A stretch of 64,000 nt of DNA, taken from the NCBI RefSeq assembly GCF_002811875.1, contig NZ_NPDZ01000002.1, positions 372,001 through 436,000 on the forward strand, in the 5' to 3' direction. The notes under the pieces were generated by a model, which made no database searches, was not told where the DNA came from, and saw nothing but the letters and a program-made list of their open reading frames with translations. The position numbers and the translations under genes were made by a program. The DNA comes from Leptospira perolatii (lineage in GTDB: Bacteria; Spirochaetota; Leptospiria; Leptospirales; Leptospiraceae). Below are positions 36,371-47,378 of this stretch, one piece after another (positions within the stretch are counted from its first letter, which is position 1; each line of letters starts with the position of its first letter).

Positions 36371-38795
36371 AAGCAGAAGGATCTAGCTCAAACGCTCCCA
36401 CAGTAAATCCGTTTGCTCCAGTGCGAGCTACTCCTAAGAAATCCGAATTCATGATATTCGTAAAGTTTCCCGGTAGAGGTGGCATCAAGCCTCCGAATAC
36501 GACCTGACACGGAGGGAAAGGTAGACTAGTCTTAGGTAAGAAATATTTAATATCGTTCAGTGTACCTGGAGTCTGAAATTGCACTTGTCGATTGTAAGAA
36601 ACAAGCGTTCCAAAATTTCCGAGCGGAGGAGTGATGATTGAACAAGGTGCCACTAAAGTTGTGGAAAAGTCCGCGTTCGGTGTATCACAATAGGCTACAG
36701 TCGATGGAATTGTGAAAGACATTCTTAAAAGTGTTCCTGCAAAGTAATCGTTCGCCCAGGAAAAATGAGATCCGACCGGCGAATTCGTAACATCTAATGC
36801 GATAGAAGATCCGGTTGCGCCATAACCGAATAACAGATTGTTATTCACTTGTAAAGTGGGGCCCGGATTTTGATAGGCTACTGCAGTGCTTCCTGTGATG
36901 CCGTCTCCGGTAAAGATGGAGTTTGCTACGATAAAGAGAGCATTCGAAGAACCGACTCCTGAAATTTTTACTCCAAAGGTAATATTGGATCTGAGAGCAG
37001 GCGGAGTTCCTCCATTGTACTGGAACGGATTGATTTGGTTTTTGCCGATGAGAAAATTATTGTTTGCGATCGGGTTTCTTACATCAATGGCCGCTGCGTA
37101 TAAGCCGCTTCCATTATTACTAAAACCTCCGTCGATTAGATTACTGTGAATTGCAGTCTCGGCTGAAACCGCGTCCGCTAGTACTCCCGCCGAAATTCCT
37201 CCTCCCGCACCTCCAGAGATAATATTGAAAAGAATGTTTACGTTTTGGGAAGCTCGAACGATGATCCCGTACCTTTCGTCTCCGTTTGCAAAAGCAGTTG
37301 ATTTGGTCATTCCGGTAATCAAATTTTCTCTTAGATAGAATTGGCCCAACGGAGCCGCGCTATCGATGTAAACTCCAGTAACTATCTGTCCGGTTCTGTT
37401 TGCCTCGATTCTCAATTTTCTGAGTTCTATCCATTCATTTACAGCCAGAGTAGAGTTAGTGATGCGAATGGCGGAACATACTGCTCCCGGGTAGGAGGTC
37501 CCGCAAGCTGGATTTACGTCACTTATGATCGTCGGGTTCCCGATCGGATCTTGGGAAGTGAATGTGTTATTATAGGCGCCTACGATAGAAATTTTTCCGG
37601 AAATAGTGATCGGAGTAGTTACGTTGTAGGTTCCACCTGCGACCAATATATAACAAAACCCTAATCCGCATTTCGTGATTCCGCCACCGGAACCGATTGT
37701 CAGACAAGGTGCTCCAGGTGTCTGGCATGTGTTTGAATCTGATCCACCGGATGCGTTTACATAGCGAATTGCAGGAATTACGTTAAATACAGCGCTGATC
37801 GGAGTAACGCCTTCGTTAATAATGTTACCTGCAGAATCCTGGCATCCACTGACTGCGACATAGGCAGTCGCTGGAGAAACCATTCCCCAGTCCCCAGGGC
37901 TGATTCCCGGAGGTCCGATCACGAAGTCTGTAGTTCCTGCAAGGTTGTTTTGGAATGCCATCGTAAAGCCTGCGATTCCATTAATATTGTAAGTGGCTCC
38001 ACCCGGAGAACCAGCGACTACGGTACATCCAGAAACGTTTGGATCCGAAATTCTAAAAACGATTTTATCAGAATTTTGTAACACAGATCCGGGCGTGACT
38101 AGAATTGAGCTCAAGCAATTCAGTCTAAGTGTAATCGCGGCACCATTCATGGTACCTGAGTTAGCTGGAGTAGTCTTGAATACGCAGGTATGTCCTACAG
38201 GATTTTGTACCACTGTTACGTTATACGCGAGTTGGTCTCCGATCGTAGTTGGAAAAGAATAAGTACCATTTCCAGAGTTGATCGTCTGCCTATCAGCGCC
38301 GTTGTTTTCCAGAATCAAGCCGGCTGGCGCACCGGAATACACACCGGAAACTTGTACGGAGACAGAATAGAAAGCCAAGGCACATTGGATTTGTACAATC
38401 GTAGCTGGACCGAGTACAGTTCCGCTAGGGTTCGTGATTTGACAGGTCCTTGCCGGAGTTACGACAGGCTGAGATACGATGCTGACATTGTACGTAGAAA
38501 ATGACGGAAGCTTGGTACCAAAAGATTGGGTTCCATCAGCGGTAAATGTTAGATTGGGACTTTGCCCGTCAGAGACTACGAGAGTACCTCCGGTCATTCC
38601 GGTAACTTGCACTTGGACTGCAATTGGCACATTCACTGCAGAGCTGAAATTAGAAAAGACTAGATAATCAAAAACACTTTCGGCAGCAGGAGGCTTGAAG
38701 CATGCAGTAAAGCTGCCGCATCCGAAAAGCAGGACCAAAATCGCCCGAAGACAAATTGGGCGTGCGCGTTTCGCTGTTTGCAGGAACAATTTCAC
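36354..38795 (-). CDS. Putative surface lipoprotein with repeated beta domains and parallel beta-helix region
   Basis: 813 aa. Lipobox FTAC with Cys32 follows a hydrophobic stretch. Residues about 50-225 contain two similar domains, each ending in a Cys (VQIQCAL and LRLNCLSS) with internal GTQSFGTKL / GTYSFPTTI and NVSIVSQPV / NVTVVQNPV; this looks like a local duplication. The C-terminal half has CGLGFCYILVAGGTYNV and many Asn-rich strands, typical of a right-handed parallel beta-helix (DUF1565-like). It is probably surface or periplasmic, possibly glycan-binding. Its 3' end overlaps uup. It is read in the same direction as the cyclase unit and starts 31 bases after the stop of the DUF5683-like gene, so it may be the fourth gene of that operon. 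Confidence 0.8.
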
Positions 38796-38826
38796 GGAAA
38801 AGTCCTTAAATAAGTACTACAAGTAT

Positions 38827-40008
38827 CTACCATGAAAATTGCACCCCGAGTTCCCATCCAGCGGGTAAAATTTTTGAATCCGCAGAGGCAAATCCCCGTC
38901 CGGGTGTAGGAACTCCGCCCGAGTAGGAAGACCGGACAAGAGGATTCCAAGTTACGTCCGTATTCGTTCCTTCTATCTTTACAGATTGTGGTCCGGGAAA
39001 AAATGAAACGTCGAGCAGATTTGCTAAATAAATTATTCCCAAAATGCCAAGAGATACTTGCAGGTTTTGGTATTCGCCGACTGCCTTTGAATATTTTCCG
39101 GGTATTCCTGCATAATTGGCAATAGCCAAAGGGAATAGCGCTGTGTTTCCTGACTGAACAGCGTTTGTGCTCAAAAGTAAGTTTGTCTGTCTCGCCGAAT
39201 CTAATTCGGATAACGATTTCGTATAAGCGTCGGCTCTAGTTGCGGTATATACACCGGCAACTATTAGCAAAGTTGGAAATGCAAAAGATCGTGTGTTCGA
39301 CTTTCCTTGGTAAGCTTGCCCCCAGCCGGGTAAAACCGCAGACCTGGCTAATGCAGGCCAAGGGAAGGGCGGACTAGGCTCCGGTTTTTTTAGATACTCG
39401 GCCAATTTTTCTGGAGTTTCTGCGACCACTAAAAATTCACCAAGTTCCGTTACTTTGTTTTTCGGATTTTCTAATTTGAGCGATACCAAACCTTCCGGCG
39501 GATTAGAAGGATCCATGGTGATGATGAGAATGTCCGGCTCTCTAAATTCTACGGATTTCAATGGAATCTCTTTCCCATTCCGATCTTTCAAAACCACCTT
39601 GGTCACGTCTGATAAATACTTTCCTTTGATTTCGATGGATTCTGGGAGATCCTTGGTTAAGAATTTATTTTGAGTCTGGCTTGTGATTTCCGGAGGTCTA
39701 GCAAAGATTACATGGAACGGTATCCAGGAAGAAAAGACAGATACTCTGCCGTAGCGATTTAATACTCCGATTCTATGTTCGTAATTTCCCGCAGGTAGAT
39801 CCAAAAGAATCGACGTAGAATTCGTTTTCTCTCTTCGGATCCTGCCGGAGGAATCCTTCACTTCGACTAGATAGCCGCCTGCCTCAGCGATCGGCTTCCA
39901 CTCTAGTTTGATTCCATCCTCTTTTGCGCTTAAAGGAAAAGAGAATATGGAGCAAAACAAGATTGCCAACAGATAGATCGACGGTAAGAATCTTCGATCA
40001 GTCCACAT
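38827..40008 (-). CDS. Exported protein with fibronectin/IPT-like and DUF5683-like regions
   Basis: 393 aa with a Sec signal (SIYLLAILFCSIFSFPLSAKE). Residues about 30-105 are Fn3-like (KLEWKPIAEAGGYLVEVKDSSGRI), about 110-200 IPT/TIG-like (PPEITSQTQNKFLTKDLPESIEIKG). A region from about 215 with PWPALARSAVLPGWGQAYQGK resembles DUF5683, a domain with membrane segments (TLLIVAGVYTATRADAY). The function is unknown. It overlaps the FecR-like gene upstream by 11 bases, so translation is coupled. The Fn3-like part resembles the repeats of that neighbour. Confidence 0.72.
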   Translation of the reverse strand: MWTDRRFLPSIYLLAILFCSIFSFPLSAKEDGIKLEWKPIAEAGGYLVEVKDSSGRIRREKTNSTSILLDLPAGNYEHRIGVLNRYGRVSVFSSWIPFHVIFARPPEITSQTQNKFLTKDLPESIEIKGKYLSDVTKVVLKDRNGKEIPLKSVEFREPDILIITMDPSNPPEGLVSLKLENPKNKVTELGEFLVVAETPEKLAEYLKKPEPSPPFPWPALARSAVLPGWGQAYQGKSNTRSFAFPTLLIVAGVYTATRADAYTKSLSELDSARQTNLLLSTNAVQSGNTALFPLAIANYAGIPGKYSKAVGEYQNLQVSLGILGIIYLANLLDVSFFPGPQSVKIEGTNTDVTWNPLVRSSYSGGVPTPGRGFASADSKILPAGWELGVQFSW

Positions 40009-42118
40009 AAATTTCTCTCGGAGTTAAAATTTCCGGCGCCCTTAGAGTAGACGAAAGAATAATCGTAAATTCTTTTCGGATCGGAATCGTCAAATGGGAT
40101 TTCCCGGCCTTATCCTTGTATTTCGCGCTGATATTCCACTGGTACTTTCCATCTTTCAGTTGGTACAAATCCCTGAAATCAAAAGATTCCTTTTTGACTT
40201 CTTTCTTGAACACTTGCTTCCAATGTTTATTATGAAATTCTAATAGTTCCAGGGCATATGAATCTACTTCTCCCTGTGTTTCCCAGTAAAACGAAAGCGC
40301 ATCCTTACTGTTTAGATCCACTTTATCATTGTCCCTCGGATAAACAGGAGTTAAAAACGGGGTGTCATCCGAGGTTACGAATTTATAAGAAGGACTGGAA
40401 AGTAGGACCTCCTCGTTGGAAGCAATGAGACGTACTCTCCAAAAATATTCCCCTGGCGATTCCAAATTAGCAGAAAAGGATCCAGATTTGAGCTTTTGGT
40501 CTACCAGCGAATCTGCAAAAGAAGATTCCTTGGACACCTGCAAATGGTACACTCCGGAGGGGTCTGGCCTTTCCCACCGAAAAGAAATTTTTCCGTCACT
40601 TGGGTGACCGAACTGTAGCCCGTCGGAGGGATAAGATAACTTCAAATTATCCAGAGGTTTGAGGCGGAATGATTGTACGTTCGAAAGATTGGAACTTTCT
40701 TCTGCAAGATTAGCTTTTACTCTCCAGTAGTACGTTCCTTCTTTCCATTCAAAGTTCGGCCGTAAGAAATTGGAAGCTGTATCGAACTTTGCAACTATGT
40801 TTTGAAAATTCGGTTCTTCAGAAATCTGTAATTGATAATTTTTGTATTCCTTTCTCGAAGACCAGCTAAAGAAGGAGCCATTCGCTTTAAAAATTTTGAA
40901 TGCATACTCCTCTTGGTCTAAGGGTTTTAGAAGCTTAGGTGGTTCTATTTGTTCTAACTTTCGTACGGAAAAGAGAATAGCTGCCGATTGTAGCTCAGGA
41001 AAGCCTTGCCGTTCCGAAGACATTTTGATTCTGGAATAGAAAGTTCCTTCCGAACTAGGCTCCCACTTTGCAAATCCGGTTCCGGACTTTGCAGTGTATA
41101 GAATTGCTTTGAAACCTGGATCGTTCGCCACTTCTAAAGTGTAGCTGGCGGGCAACTCAGCTTGCTTCCATTGAAATCGTATCGAAGGGAATTCGTTCGT
41201 ATAGTCAAAGGATTCTTTTGGAGACGGAGACAGGATTCTAGGAGGAGTCCACGCGGAGAGTCTTAGGCTACGAATCGGACTGTATTCTTGTTTTCCTGTG
41301 ACCGGATTTGCCGCAGTGACCCGCCAATAATAAAATCCGGAATTCAGCCTGGTTCCAGTCTCCGTAGACTGAGTCGAGACGCTCTTCAAGTTATTTTTGA
41401 ACTTAGGATCGGATGCGATTTCTAAGCGATAGGATTTTACTCCTTGAGACGGTTTCCACTGGAAGTTCACCGCCGCCAATGAATCTTCGCTAGGAAAACT
41501 GGTTTGATCTTCCGGAGAAATCAGATCCAAAGAAAGGCTTTTCACCTGCACCGAGTTTCCCTTTAATTCTGCGGCCTGGTTGTCGGTCAAAGTTTGTTCT
41601 CCGGATTCGGAACTGATTTTAGCTTTTCCGTGATCCACTTGTAGATTCAGTGCTTGGGTTTCATCCTTGGAGATTTTGACATCCGATTGATCCAGCGAAA
41701 TCTTCGTATCCCCCGAGGCGATTTCTATTTGTTTTGTTCCTCCTGAACTTGAGGCGGAAATCGATCCAGTCACAAAGTTGATTTTATAAGGATCTTCGAT
41801 GAGTATCATACTTTTCTCATCTAGCCTGATTTCAGTTTTTACGTCTCCGTCCATCAATACTAAAATTGCTTCTGATCCTTCGTCCGTACGGATCGTGTCC
41901 CGGTTTTTGATCTTAGTGAGTACTTCTACTTCTTCCCACACAACTTCCTGGTCTAACTTGCGAAGAATTTTCCTAGTTTTGAATTTTATTTCACCGACTA
42001 CTCGGTTGTTGCTGGTCTTTACTCCCGAACGGATATGAGCGACCAAGGCTCCGACAAAAAAGAGTAAGAGTAGTACGAGGCCGGTTACTACGTATTTCCC
42101 TTCAGTCAAGTATTTCAT
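39998..42118 (-). CDS. FecR-like domain protein with five Fn3-like repeats
   Basis: 706 aa. A single N-terminal membrane helix ([21 protein letters not shown]) anchors a periplasmic part. Residues about 40-190 show a FecR-like pattern ([32 protein letters not shown] and later [12 protein letters not shown]). Five repeats of about 90-100 residues follow, each with a core such as [48 protein letters not shown] and [11 protein letters not shown] after a conserved Trp. Such repeats suit binding of proteins or glycan. Start and stop overlap both neighbours (17 and 11 bases). A sensory role with the cyclase is an inference. Confidence 0.82.
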   Translation of the reverse strand: MKYLTEGKYVVTGLVLLLLFFVGALVAHIRSGVKTSNNRVVGEIKFKTRKILRKLDQEVVWEEVEVLTKIKNRDTIRTDEGSEAILVLMDGDVKTEIRLDEKSMILIEDPYKINFVTGSISASSSGGTKQIEIASGDTKISLDQSDVKISKDETQALNLQVDHGKAKISSESGEQTLTDNQAAELKGNSVQVKSLSLDLISPEDQTSFPSEDSLAAVNFQWKPSQGVKSYRLEIASDPKFKNNLKSVSTQSTETGTRLNSGFYYWRVTAANPVTGKQEYSPIRSLRLSAWTPPRILSPSPKESFDYTNEFPSIRFQWKQAELPASYTLEVANDPGFKAILYTAKSGTGFAKWEPSSEGTFYSRIKMSSERQGFPELQSAAILFSVRKLEQIEPPKLLKPLDQEEYAFKIFKANGSFFSWSSRKEYKNYQLQISEEPNFQNIVAKFDTASNFLRPNFEWKEGTYYWRVKANLAEESSNLSNVQSFRLKPLDNLKLSYPSDGLQFGHPSDGKISFRWERPDPSGVYHLQVSKESSFADSLVDQKLKSGSFSANLESPGEYFWRVRLIASNEEVLLSSPSYKFVTSDDTPFLTPVYPRDNDKVDLNSKDALSFYWETQGEVDSYALELLEFHNKHWKQVFKKEVKKESFDFRDLYQLKDGKYQWNISAKYKDKAGKSHLTIPIRKEFTIILSSTLRAPEILTPREIYVD

Positions 42119-44894
42119 ACTTTACTTCCTCTTCCGAATCTCCCGCTTTTGAAGATTTGGAAGGACTCCATTCTATTCCGAGCTTGGCCCGGAGTTCAGA
42201 AAGAGATTTGATATGATTCGGATCATCTTTTCTGCCTAACACAGCATAGATGACTTGAGGTTCGACCTTGCCCTTTACTTTGATCGATTTCATTTTCTCT
42301 ACTACGAATAGTTCCTTCACGACTTCGTATAGATCCTGTGTAATGAGTATATCGGTACCGAAAGGTTTGTTCAAGGCTTCTACTCTGGACGCAAGGTTGA
42401 CCGCATCGCCGATCACGGTATATTCTAGACGTTCTTCGGAACCGATTTGTCCGGCGATCACAGGACCGTAATTCAGACCGCAACCGATTCGAATGATCGG
42501 CCTTTTATCTCCGCCTCTGCCCTGGTTGAATTTGATAAGCGCGGCCCTCATCAGTAAAGCACCGTTTACAGCATTTTCCGCATCCTTATCCGTGGAGCGA
42601 ATCGCTCCCCAAGTGGCCATGATCGCGTCTCCGATAAACTTATCGACCACTCCCTGTGTATTGTTCACGCAGCGAACCATTTCTGTCATGTATTCGTTCA
42701 GGAACTCTACTACTTCTTCTGGTTCCAGTTTTTCGGAGATTGCAGTAAAAGAGCGAATGTCCGAGAAAAAGATCGCGCATTGTTTTCTCTCTCCTCCGAG
42801 AGTGAGCTCCTGCTTTAACACTAGTTCGGCGATTTCTTTGTTTACGAATCTACCTAGAGCGTCTTTCACTTTTTCCCTTTCTTCCAAGCCCTTGCCCATG
42901 TTCACAAAGTACTCGGTAAGTAGTCCGACTTCGTCCTTCGTACTAGGCTTGATTCCGATCCGGAAATTTCCTTTTGTGATCTCGACGGTGGCTTTCAGCA
43001 AAGCTAATAATGGAATCGTAATATTCTTCGCGATAAAGAATACGATGATCAAAGCGATACATAGTGCGATTGCCATGATGAGCAAGTTTTGAGTCTGGAT
43101 TCTATATACTTGTTCAAAGATCTTGTCTTCTAAGACTGTTACGAATACTGCTGAGTTTCCAAAGCCCATTTTTTGAAAAGAGCCATAGTAGGAAATATTG
43201 GATTTGTCTTTGTACCTGGTCTGCTTATTGTCCGACTCAGAAGAAAGCATACTCTCGAAAAGAGGAAGATCAGCCCAGTTGGTTTTTGCCGAAAGTAATT
43301 GAGGGTCGTGGTGTGCGATCACGTCTCCGTCTCCGTTCAAAAAGAACGGAAGATTGATCCCTTGGTTTTGAAAAGAGGAGAGTAATCTTTCAGATCTGAG
43401 GATAAATAAGAACAGTTTGTTTTTGGAAGAATCAAAGACGGAAACGGAAAATATAGGTTCTTTGAACTCTCCGGTTAAGTTATCGATCCTTTCTCCGGAA
43501 TTCGAAGTTTTTAAGAATGTTTCCTGCAGAGAGTTGACCGCAAAGTCCAATTCCTCGCGTTTAGAATCGATTCCGTCAAGATAAGAGTCGTTGTAGAGTA
43601 CTATTTCTTTGGTCAGTTTTTTACCGATTGGCTTATAGATTCCGACGAGCAAAAAGTCCGGTTCGTTTCGGAAGAACAGATCTGCGTAGGCTCCGGGGCC
43701 TTTCGGGTCCAATAATTTTTCGGCAAGAGATTTACCTTTATCTAATATATCTTTCAGGTCGGATTTGATTTTGGAACCAAGTATATTTACCAGATTGAAG
43801 TTTGTTTCTAAGATTCGAACTTCATAATCCTCTTTGAATTTGCTAGAAGCAAAAAGAATGATAGTCGTGACTGTGACAGTTAGTAGAAGAGAAATGACTC
43901 CCATGAGTTTGAGCTGAAGCGGAAACCTGACTTTTTTCTGCACAGGTACTTCAGAAAAAGCTTCCGCAGGTTGTTCTTCCTTCGCTTTCTCTTTTTTCCC
44001 TTTAGTCTTGGGCTTATTAACATCCGGAAAAGTTTGCTCGGATTTTTTTGCCTCGGTCACTGATTTGCTTTCAAATTCGAGCTCAGTGAATGGCTCCGAA
44101 GCAACAGATTCCTGTTTTTGAATATTAGAATTTTCTGGGATAGAGATGATCTCGGAGTCAATTTCTTCGGCGGAATTCGATCCTGAGATTTCTGTACTTC
44201 CCCCGTTAAAACTGGAATGCTTTTGATCGGCGGAATCCTCTTCTGAAAAATTCTGGACTTCTCTCGCCGGAGAGTTCTGTTTTCGAAAATCTATTTTATG
44301 AACACCGTTGGAATTGTTTCCCAGTTCGATTCCCAGGAGGGTCAGTGGGAGCTCCCTCACAAAAATAGATGATTCTCCTCGATTTGATTCTTCGTACGTT
44401 TTAGGTCGGGTTGCATTCCGGGAAAAGTTCCTGTAGTTCTGAATCGCGCAGGCTGCGTTCTCTTGGGAAAGGTTAGGCAGCCAGCTCTGAAGTTCAGCTT
44501 CTGAGATTTGAGGTTGAAAGGTGATCACCATTTTCCCCAATAATTGCTCCCATCGGTCCGCAAGTTCCTCGGGAACCAGAAAGACTAGATTCGATTTTCC
44601 TGCGAGTTCTAAGATTTGGTGAGAAGAAAGATATACTGATTCGTCCGTTTCAGGCTTGGGAGGAATTTCCAAAGCACATAATTTCCATTCTTTGGAATGT
44701 AGAGATTCTTCTAAAGTGGTGACTACAGAAGATCCCTTTTCGGAAAAAATGCAAACGACAGTTTTGACACCTCGGGCTGCCCAGTTTTCCATCCAGTGTC
44801 GAATCGATTTCGATCTATTCTCCTGGTTTAGGATTTCCCAATAGGCGACGGAGCCTTCGTTTCCGATCGGTATGTATTTGCCGAGAGATTCCAT
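42102..44894 (-). CDS. Class III adenylate cyclase with extracytoplasmic sensor and HAMP domain
   Basis: 930 aa. The first about 320 residues are cytoplasmic and acidic/Ser-rich. One membrane helix at about 332-352 ([21 protein letters not shown]) and another at about 604-624 ([19 protein letters not shown]) bracket a dCache-like sensor with [20 protein letters not shown] follows, then the cyclase domain from about 700: metal Asp in [15 protein letters not shown] and [14 protein letters not shown], and [15 protein letters not shown] with transition-state Asn/Arg. The Lys in DKFIGD and Asp in IGDAVN favour ATP over GTP. It would make cAMP in response to an envelope signal. It heads an overlapping unit with the FecR-like gene. 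Confidence 0.88.
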   Translation of the reverse strand: MESLGKYIPIGNEGSVAYWEILNQENRSKSIRHWMENWAARGVKTVVCIFSEKGSSVVTTLEESLHSKEWKLCALEIPPKPETDESVYLSSHQILELAGKSNLVFLVPEELADRWEQLLGKMVITFQPQISEAELQSWLPNLSQENAACAIQNYRNFSRNATRPKTYEESNRGESSIFVRELPLTLLGIELGNNSNGVHKIDFRKQNSPAREVQNFSEEDSADQKHSSFNGGSTEISGSNSAEEIDSEIISIPENSNIQKQESVASEPFTELEFESKSVTEAKKSEQTFPDVNKPKTKGKKEKAKEEQPAEAFSEVPVQKKVRFPLQLKLMGVISLLLTVTVTTIILFASSKFKEDYEVRILETNFNLVNILGSKIKSDLKDILDKGKSLAEKLLDPKGPGAYADLFFRNEPDFLLVGIYKPIGKKLTKEIVLYNDSYLDGIDSKREELDFAVNSLQETFLKTSNSGERIDNLTGEFKEPIFSVSVFDSSKNKLFLFILRSERLLSSFQNQGINLPFFLNGDGDVIAHHDPQLLSAKTNWADLPLFESMLSSESDNKQTRYKDKSNISYYGSFQKMGFGNSAVFVTVLEDKIFEQVYRIQTQNLLIMAIALCIALIIVFFIAKNITIPLLALLKATVEITKGNFRIGIKPSTKDEVGLLTEYFVNMGKGLEEREKVKDALGRFVNKEIAELVLKQELTLGGERKQCAIFFSDIRSFTAISEKLEPEEVVEFLNEYMTEMVRCVNNTQGVVDKFIGDAIMATWGAIRSTDKDAENAVNGALLMRAALIKFNQGRGGDKRPIIRIGCGLNYGPVIAGQIGSEERLEYTVIGDAVNLASRVEALNKPFGTDILITQDLYEVVKELFVVEKMKSIKVKGKVEPQVIYAVLGRKDDPNHIKSLSELRAKLGIEWSPSKSSKAGDSEEEVKYEILD

Positions 44895-45113
44895 GCCTCT
44901 ATGTATATTCTCCTGATAGTTGTTCTGGGTCTAGTGATTAGGAAAAAACGAGCGAACGCTATGAAAAGAAGAATCTTTCTAATCTCTGTTAAAATATCGG
45001 AAATGAGGAGTTCTAACTTTTACAACTTAGCTCTGGACTGGAATTTGATCCAATTTGGGAAACAGTTGCTCAAGAAAGTAGCATTCTTAACCTGCCAGAA
45101 AGGAGAATGTTGA

Positions 45114-45569
45114 ATGGCAACCGCTAGATTTATTACAAATCGTGGAGTTTTTTCCATTTTGTTGGAAGATGAAAAAGCTCCGATCACCGCAGGCAATTTT
45201 ATCGAACTGGCAAAGAAGGGCTTCTATAACGGACTAGTCTTTCACCGGATCATTGCAAACTTCATGATCCAAGGCGGATGTCCGCAAGGAACCGGGACCG
45301 GAGGTCCAGGATACAAAATTCAGGATGAGTTTCACCCGGATCTGAAAAACAAAAAGTACACGATCTCGATGGCGAATGCGGGACCAAATACAGGTGGGTC
45401 TCAGTTTTTTATTAATGTAAGAGACAATCTTTATCTAGACAACCGCCACGCAGTATTCGGTCATGTGACAGAAGGAGAAGACGTGGTTCTCGCAATTTCT
45501 GAAACGAAAACGGGACCTGGGGATCGTCCTGTGGAACCTGTAGTTATGGAGAAAATTGAGATTCTATAA
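45114..45569 (+). CDS. Cyclophilin-type peptidyl-prolyl cis-trans isomerase (cytoplasmic)
   Basis: 151 aa, no signal peptide. The complete cyclophilin fold signature is present: [40 protein letters not shown] split across residues 28-67, [17 protein letters not shown] with the catalytic region, and [14 protein letters not shown]. It isomerises prolyl peptide bonds in the cytoplasm. The start is ATG 45114 with AAGGAG eight bases upstream. An upstream open frame (44901-45113) ending directly at this ATG is not convincing as a gene. It is divergent to the cyclase gene. Confidence 0.92.
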   Translation: MATARFITNRGVFSILLEDEKAPITAGNFIELAKKGFYNGLVFHRIIANFMIQGGCPQGTGTGGPGYKIQDEFHPDLKNKKYTISMANAGPNTGGSQFFINVRDNLYLDNRHAVFGHVTEGEDVVLAISETKTGPGDRPVEPVVMEKIEIL

Positions 45570-45705
45570 ACTGATCTGTATCTAAGATTCTCAGAAGATT
45601 TTACATAAGTCGCTTTGTCTCTTAATCGGCAAAAACGACTTGCAAAAACCTTAAAACCGCCACAAGTATGGTGTCTGTGCCGAAGGGAAATTGGACACCG
45701 TGCTT

Positions 45706-46923
45706 ATGGAATCATCGCCAGAACCTCCTACTTCCCATGACCATTGGTCACAGAAAGTGAATCCTTCTCTTTTTCCTGGGGAAGGAGACAATCACTTATT
45801 CTTACAACATTCCCTTTCCCAAACTCAAACAAGATTAGAAGAGAGCGAAGAAAGGTATCGATTTCTATTTCGAAATAATCCAAGGCCCATGTTCATCATG
45901 GATATGCAATCTCTTGAAATCATCGAGGGAAATGAATCTGCCATTCATCTTTACGGATACAGCAAGCAGGAATTTGAAAAACTTACAGTACTAGGATTGA
46001 AGTTCGAAGAAGATCGGCAAGCGGCGATTGATGGTCTCGCAAAAGCAGTAAAAGGTTATAATAAAGCTATAATCACGAGACATAGAAAAAAAGACGGCTC
46101 CGAGATCTTAATGGAAGCCAGCGCCCAATTCTTCAATTGGGACGGAAGAGAAGTTCTTCTCATTGAAGCAAACGACATTACAGAAAACTTTAAAGCGCGT
46201 GAAGCATTAGAAAAAGCACTCGCGGATGTGGAGAGATCGAATCGAGAACTAGAGCAATTCGCATATATTGCCTCTCATGATTTGCAGGAGCCTTTGAGAA
46301 CCATTGCGAGTTATTTACAACTCTTGGAAAAGAAGCATACAAAGGACTTAAAGCAAGAGGCGCTCGAATTCATCGGGATTACCATAGACGCGGTGAAAAG
46401 ACTCCAAATGCTCATAGATTCACTTTTGCACTATTCCAGATTGGGGAATAGAAAAGAAGAGTGGGCTCCAGTCAATATCAATCAGGTTCTAAAAGATCTT
46501 TGCACCGATTTGTCGACCTCGATCGAAACGGAAAAGGCAAAAATCGAGATCGAGGAGCCTATGCCCATCGTAGTTGGAGAAGCGGTTCAGATTGGCCAGC
46601 TTTTTCAGAACCTGATCGCGAATTCCATAAAGTTTCATAAGAAAGAAGTTCCTCCTTATGTCAGGATCACCTGGGAAAAGAAGAAAAGCATGATTCAATT
46701 CTGCATATCCGATAACGGAATAGGAATGGAGAAGAAATACTTTAATAAAATATTCCTTATATTCCAAAAATTGCATAATCGTTCTGAATATCCTGGTGCT
46801 GGTATCGGGTTGTCGATTTGCAAAAAAATCGTCTCTAACCATGGAGGGAAAATCTGGGTGGAATCTTCCATCGGAAACGGGACTGAGTTTTATTTTACTC
46901 TACCATTGAGGCCGAAAACTTGA
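45706..46923 (+). CDS. PAS sensor histidine kinase, phytochrome-like HisKA
   Basis: About 405 aa from ATG 45706; TTG 45691 and GTG 45700 are in-frame alternatives, the GTG having AAGGGA at a workable distance. A PAS domain at about 50-165 (FLFRNNPRPMFIMDMQSLEIIEG) is followed by a coiled segment and a HisKA with EQFAYIASHDLQEPLRTI. The HATPase shows NLIANSIKFH, SDNGIGMEKKYF and GAGIGLSICKKIV. This kinase type is typical of pairs with Rcp1-like receivers, and indeed the next gene is one, joined by a TTGA overlap. It is soluble. Confidence 0.9.
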   Translation: MESSPEPPTSHDHWSQKVNPSLFPGEGDNHLFLQHSLSQTQTRLEESEERYRFLFRNNPRPMFIMDMQSLEIIEGNESAIHLYGYSKQEFEKLTVLGLKFEEDRQAAIDGLAKAVKGYNKAIITRHRKKDGSEILMEASAQFFNWDGREVLLIEANDITENFKAREALEKALADVERSNRELEQFAYIASHDLQEPLRTIASYLQLLEKKHTKDLKQEALEFIGITIDAVKRLQMLIDSLLHYSRLGNRKEEWAPVNINQVLKDLCTDLSTSIETEKAKIEIEEPMPIVVGEAVQIGQLFQNLIANSIKFHKKEVPPYVRITWEKKKSMIQFCISDNGIGMEKKYFNKIFLIFQKLHNRSEYPGAGIGLSICKKIVSNHGGKIWVESSIGNGTEFYFTLPLRPKT

Positions 46924-47363
46924 GCGAACCTTTTACAGATTCTTTGAACGTGCTCTTAGTCGAGGACAATCCTACCGACGTAAGGCTTACTCGCGAAGCC
47001 TTCGAGGAAGTGGATGCCAGAATGAAGTTGCATGTAGTCCGGGATGGAGAAGAAGCCCTGGAATTTGTAACAGGATCCGGCGCATATTCAGAAAGAATCC
47101 CTCCGGACATTATACTGTTGGACTTGAATCTTCCCAAAAAGGATGGATTTGAAGTGCTTCGAGATTTGAAGGAACATCCGGATTACAAAAAAATTCCAGT
47201 CATAGTTCTTACTACCTCCGGCTCTCATACTGATATATTAAAAACATATAATTTACATGCTAATTCTTACATACAAAAGCCTGTAGAATTGGAAGCTTTT
47301 ATGGGGGCCGTACAATCGCTTCGATTGTATTGGTTTGCGACAGTGACATTACCGCCGATATGA
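46920..47363 (+). CDS. Single-domain response regulator, Rcp1-like
   Basis: 147 aa. TTG start at 46920 overlaps the kinase stop (TTGA), with GAGG about eight bases upstream. Full receiver: acidic pair in VLLVEDNPTDVRLT, phospho-Asp in IILLDLNLPKKDGFE, switch Thr in LTTSG, Lys in YIQKPVEL. It has no output domain, so it likely relays phosphate or acts by protein contact, like Rcp1. It is the cognate partner of the kinase before it, and precedes a receiver-PAS-kinase gene by 15 bases. Confidence 0.9.
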   Translation: MSEPFTDSLNVLLVEDNPTDVRLTREAFEEVDARMKLHVVRDGEEALEFVTGSGAYSERIPPDIILLDLNLPKKDGFEVLRDLKEHPDYKKIPVIVLTTSGSHTDILKTYNLHANSYIQKPVELEAFMGAVQSLRLYWFATVTLPPI

Positions 47364-47378
47364 ATGGGATGCTAAGCT

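Noticed and set aside
42493..43092. 199-aa plus-strand ORF opposite the adenylate cyclase
   Set aside because: Complement of a well-conserved cyclase and HAMP region; the Ser/Phe/Ile-rich content is typical of antisense frames.
44901..45113. 70-aa plus-strand ORF ending directly before the cyclophilin ATG
   Set aside because: No ribosome site at its start and the sequence is not protein-like overall; it covers the divergent promoter region, so it is most likely the cyclophilin leader.
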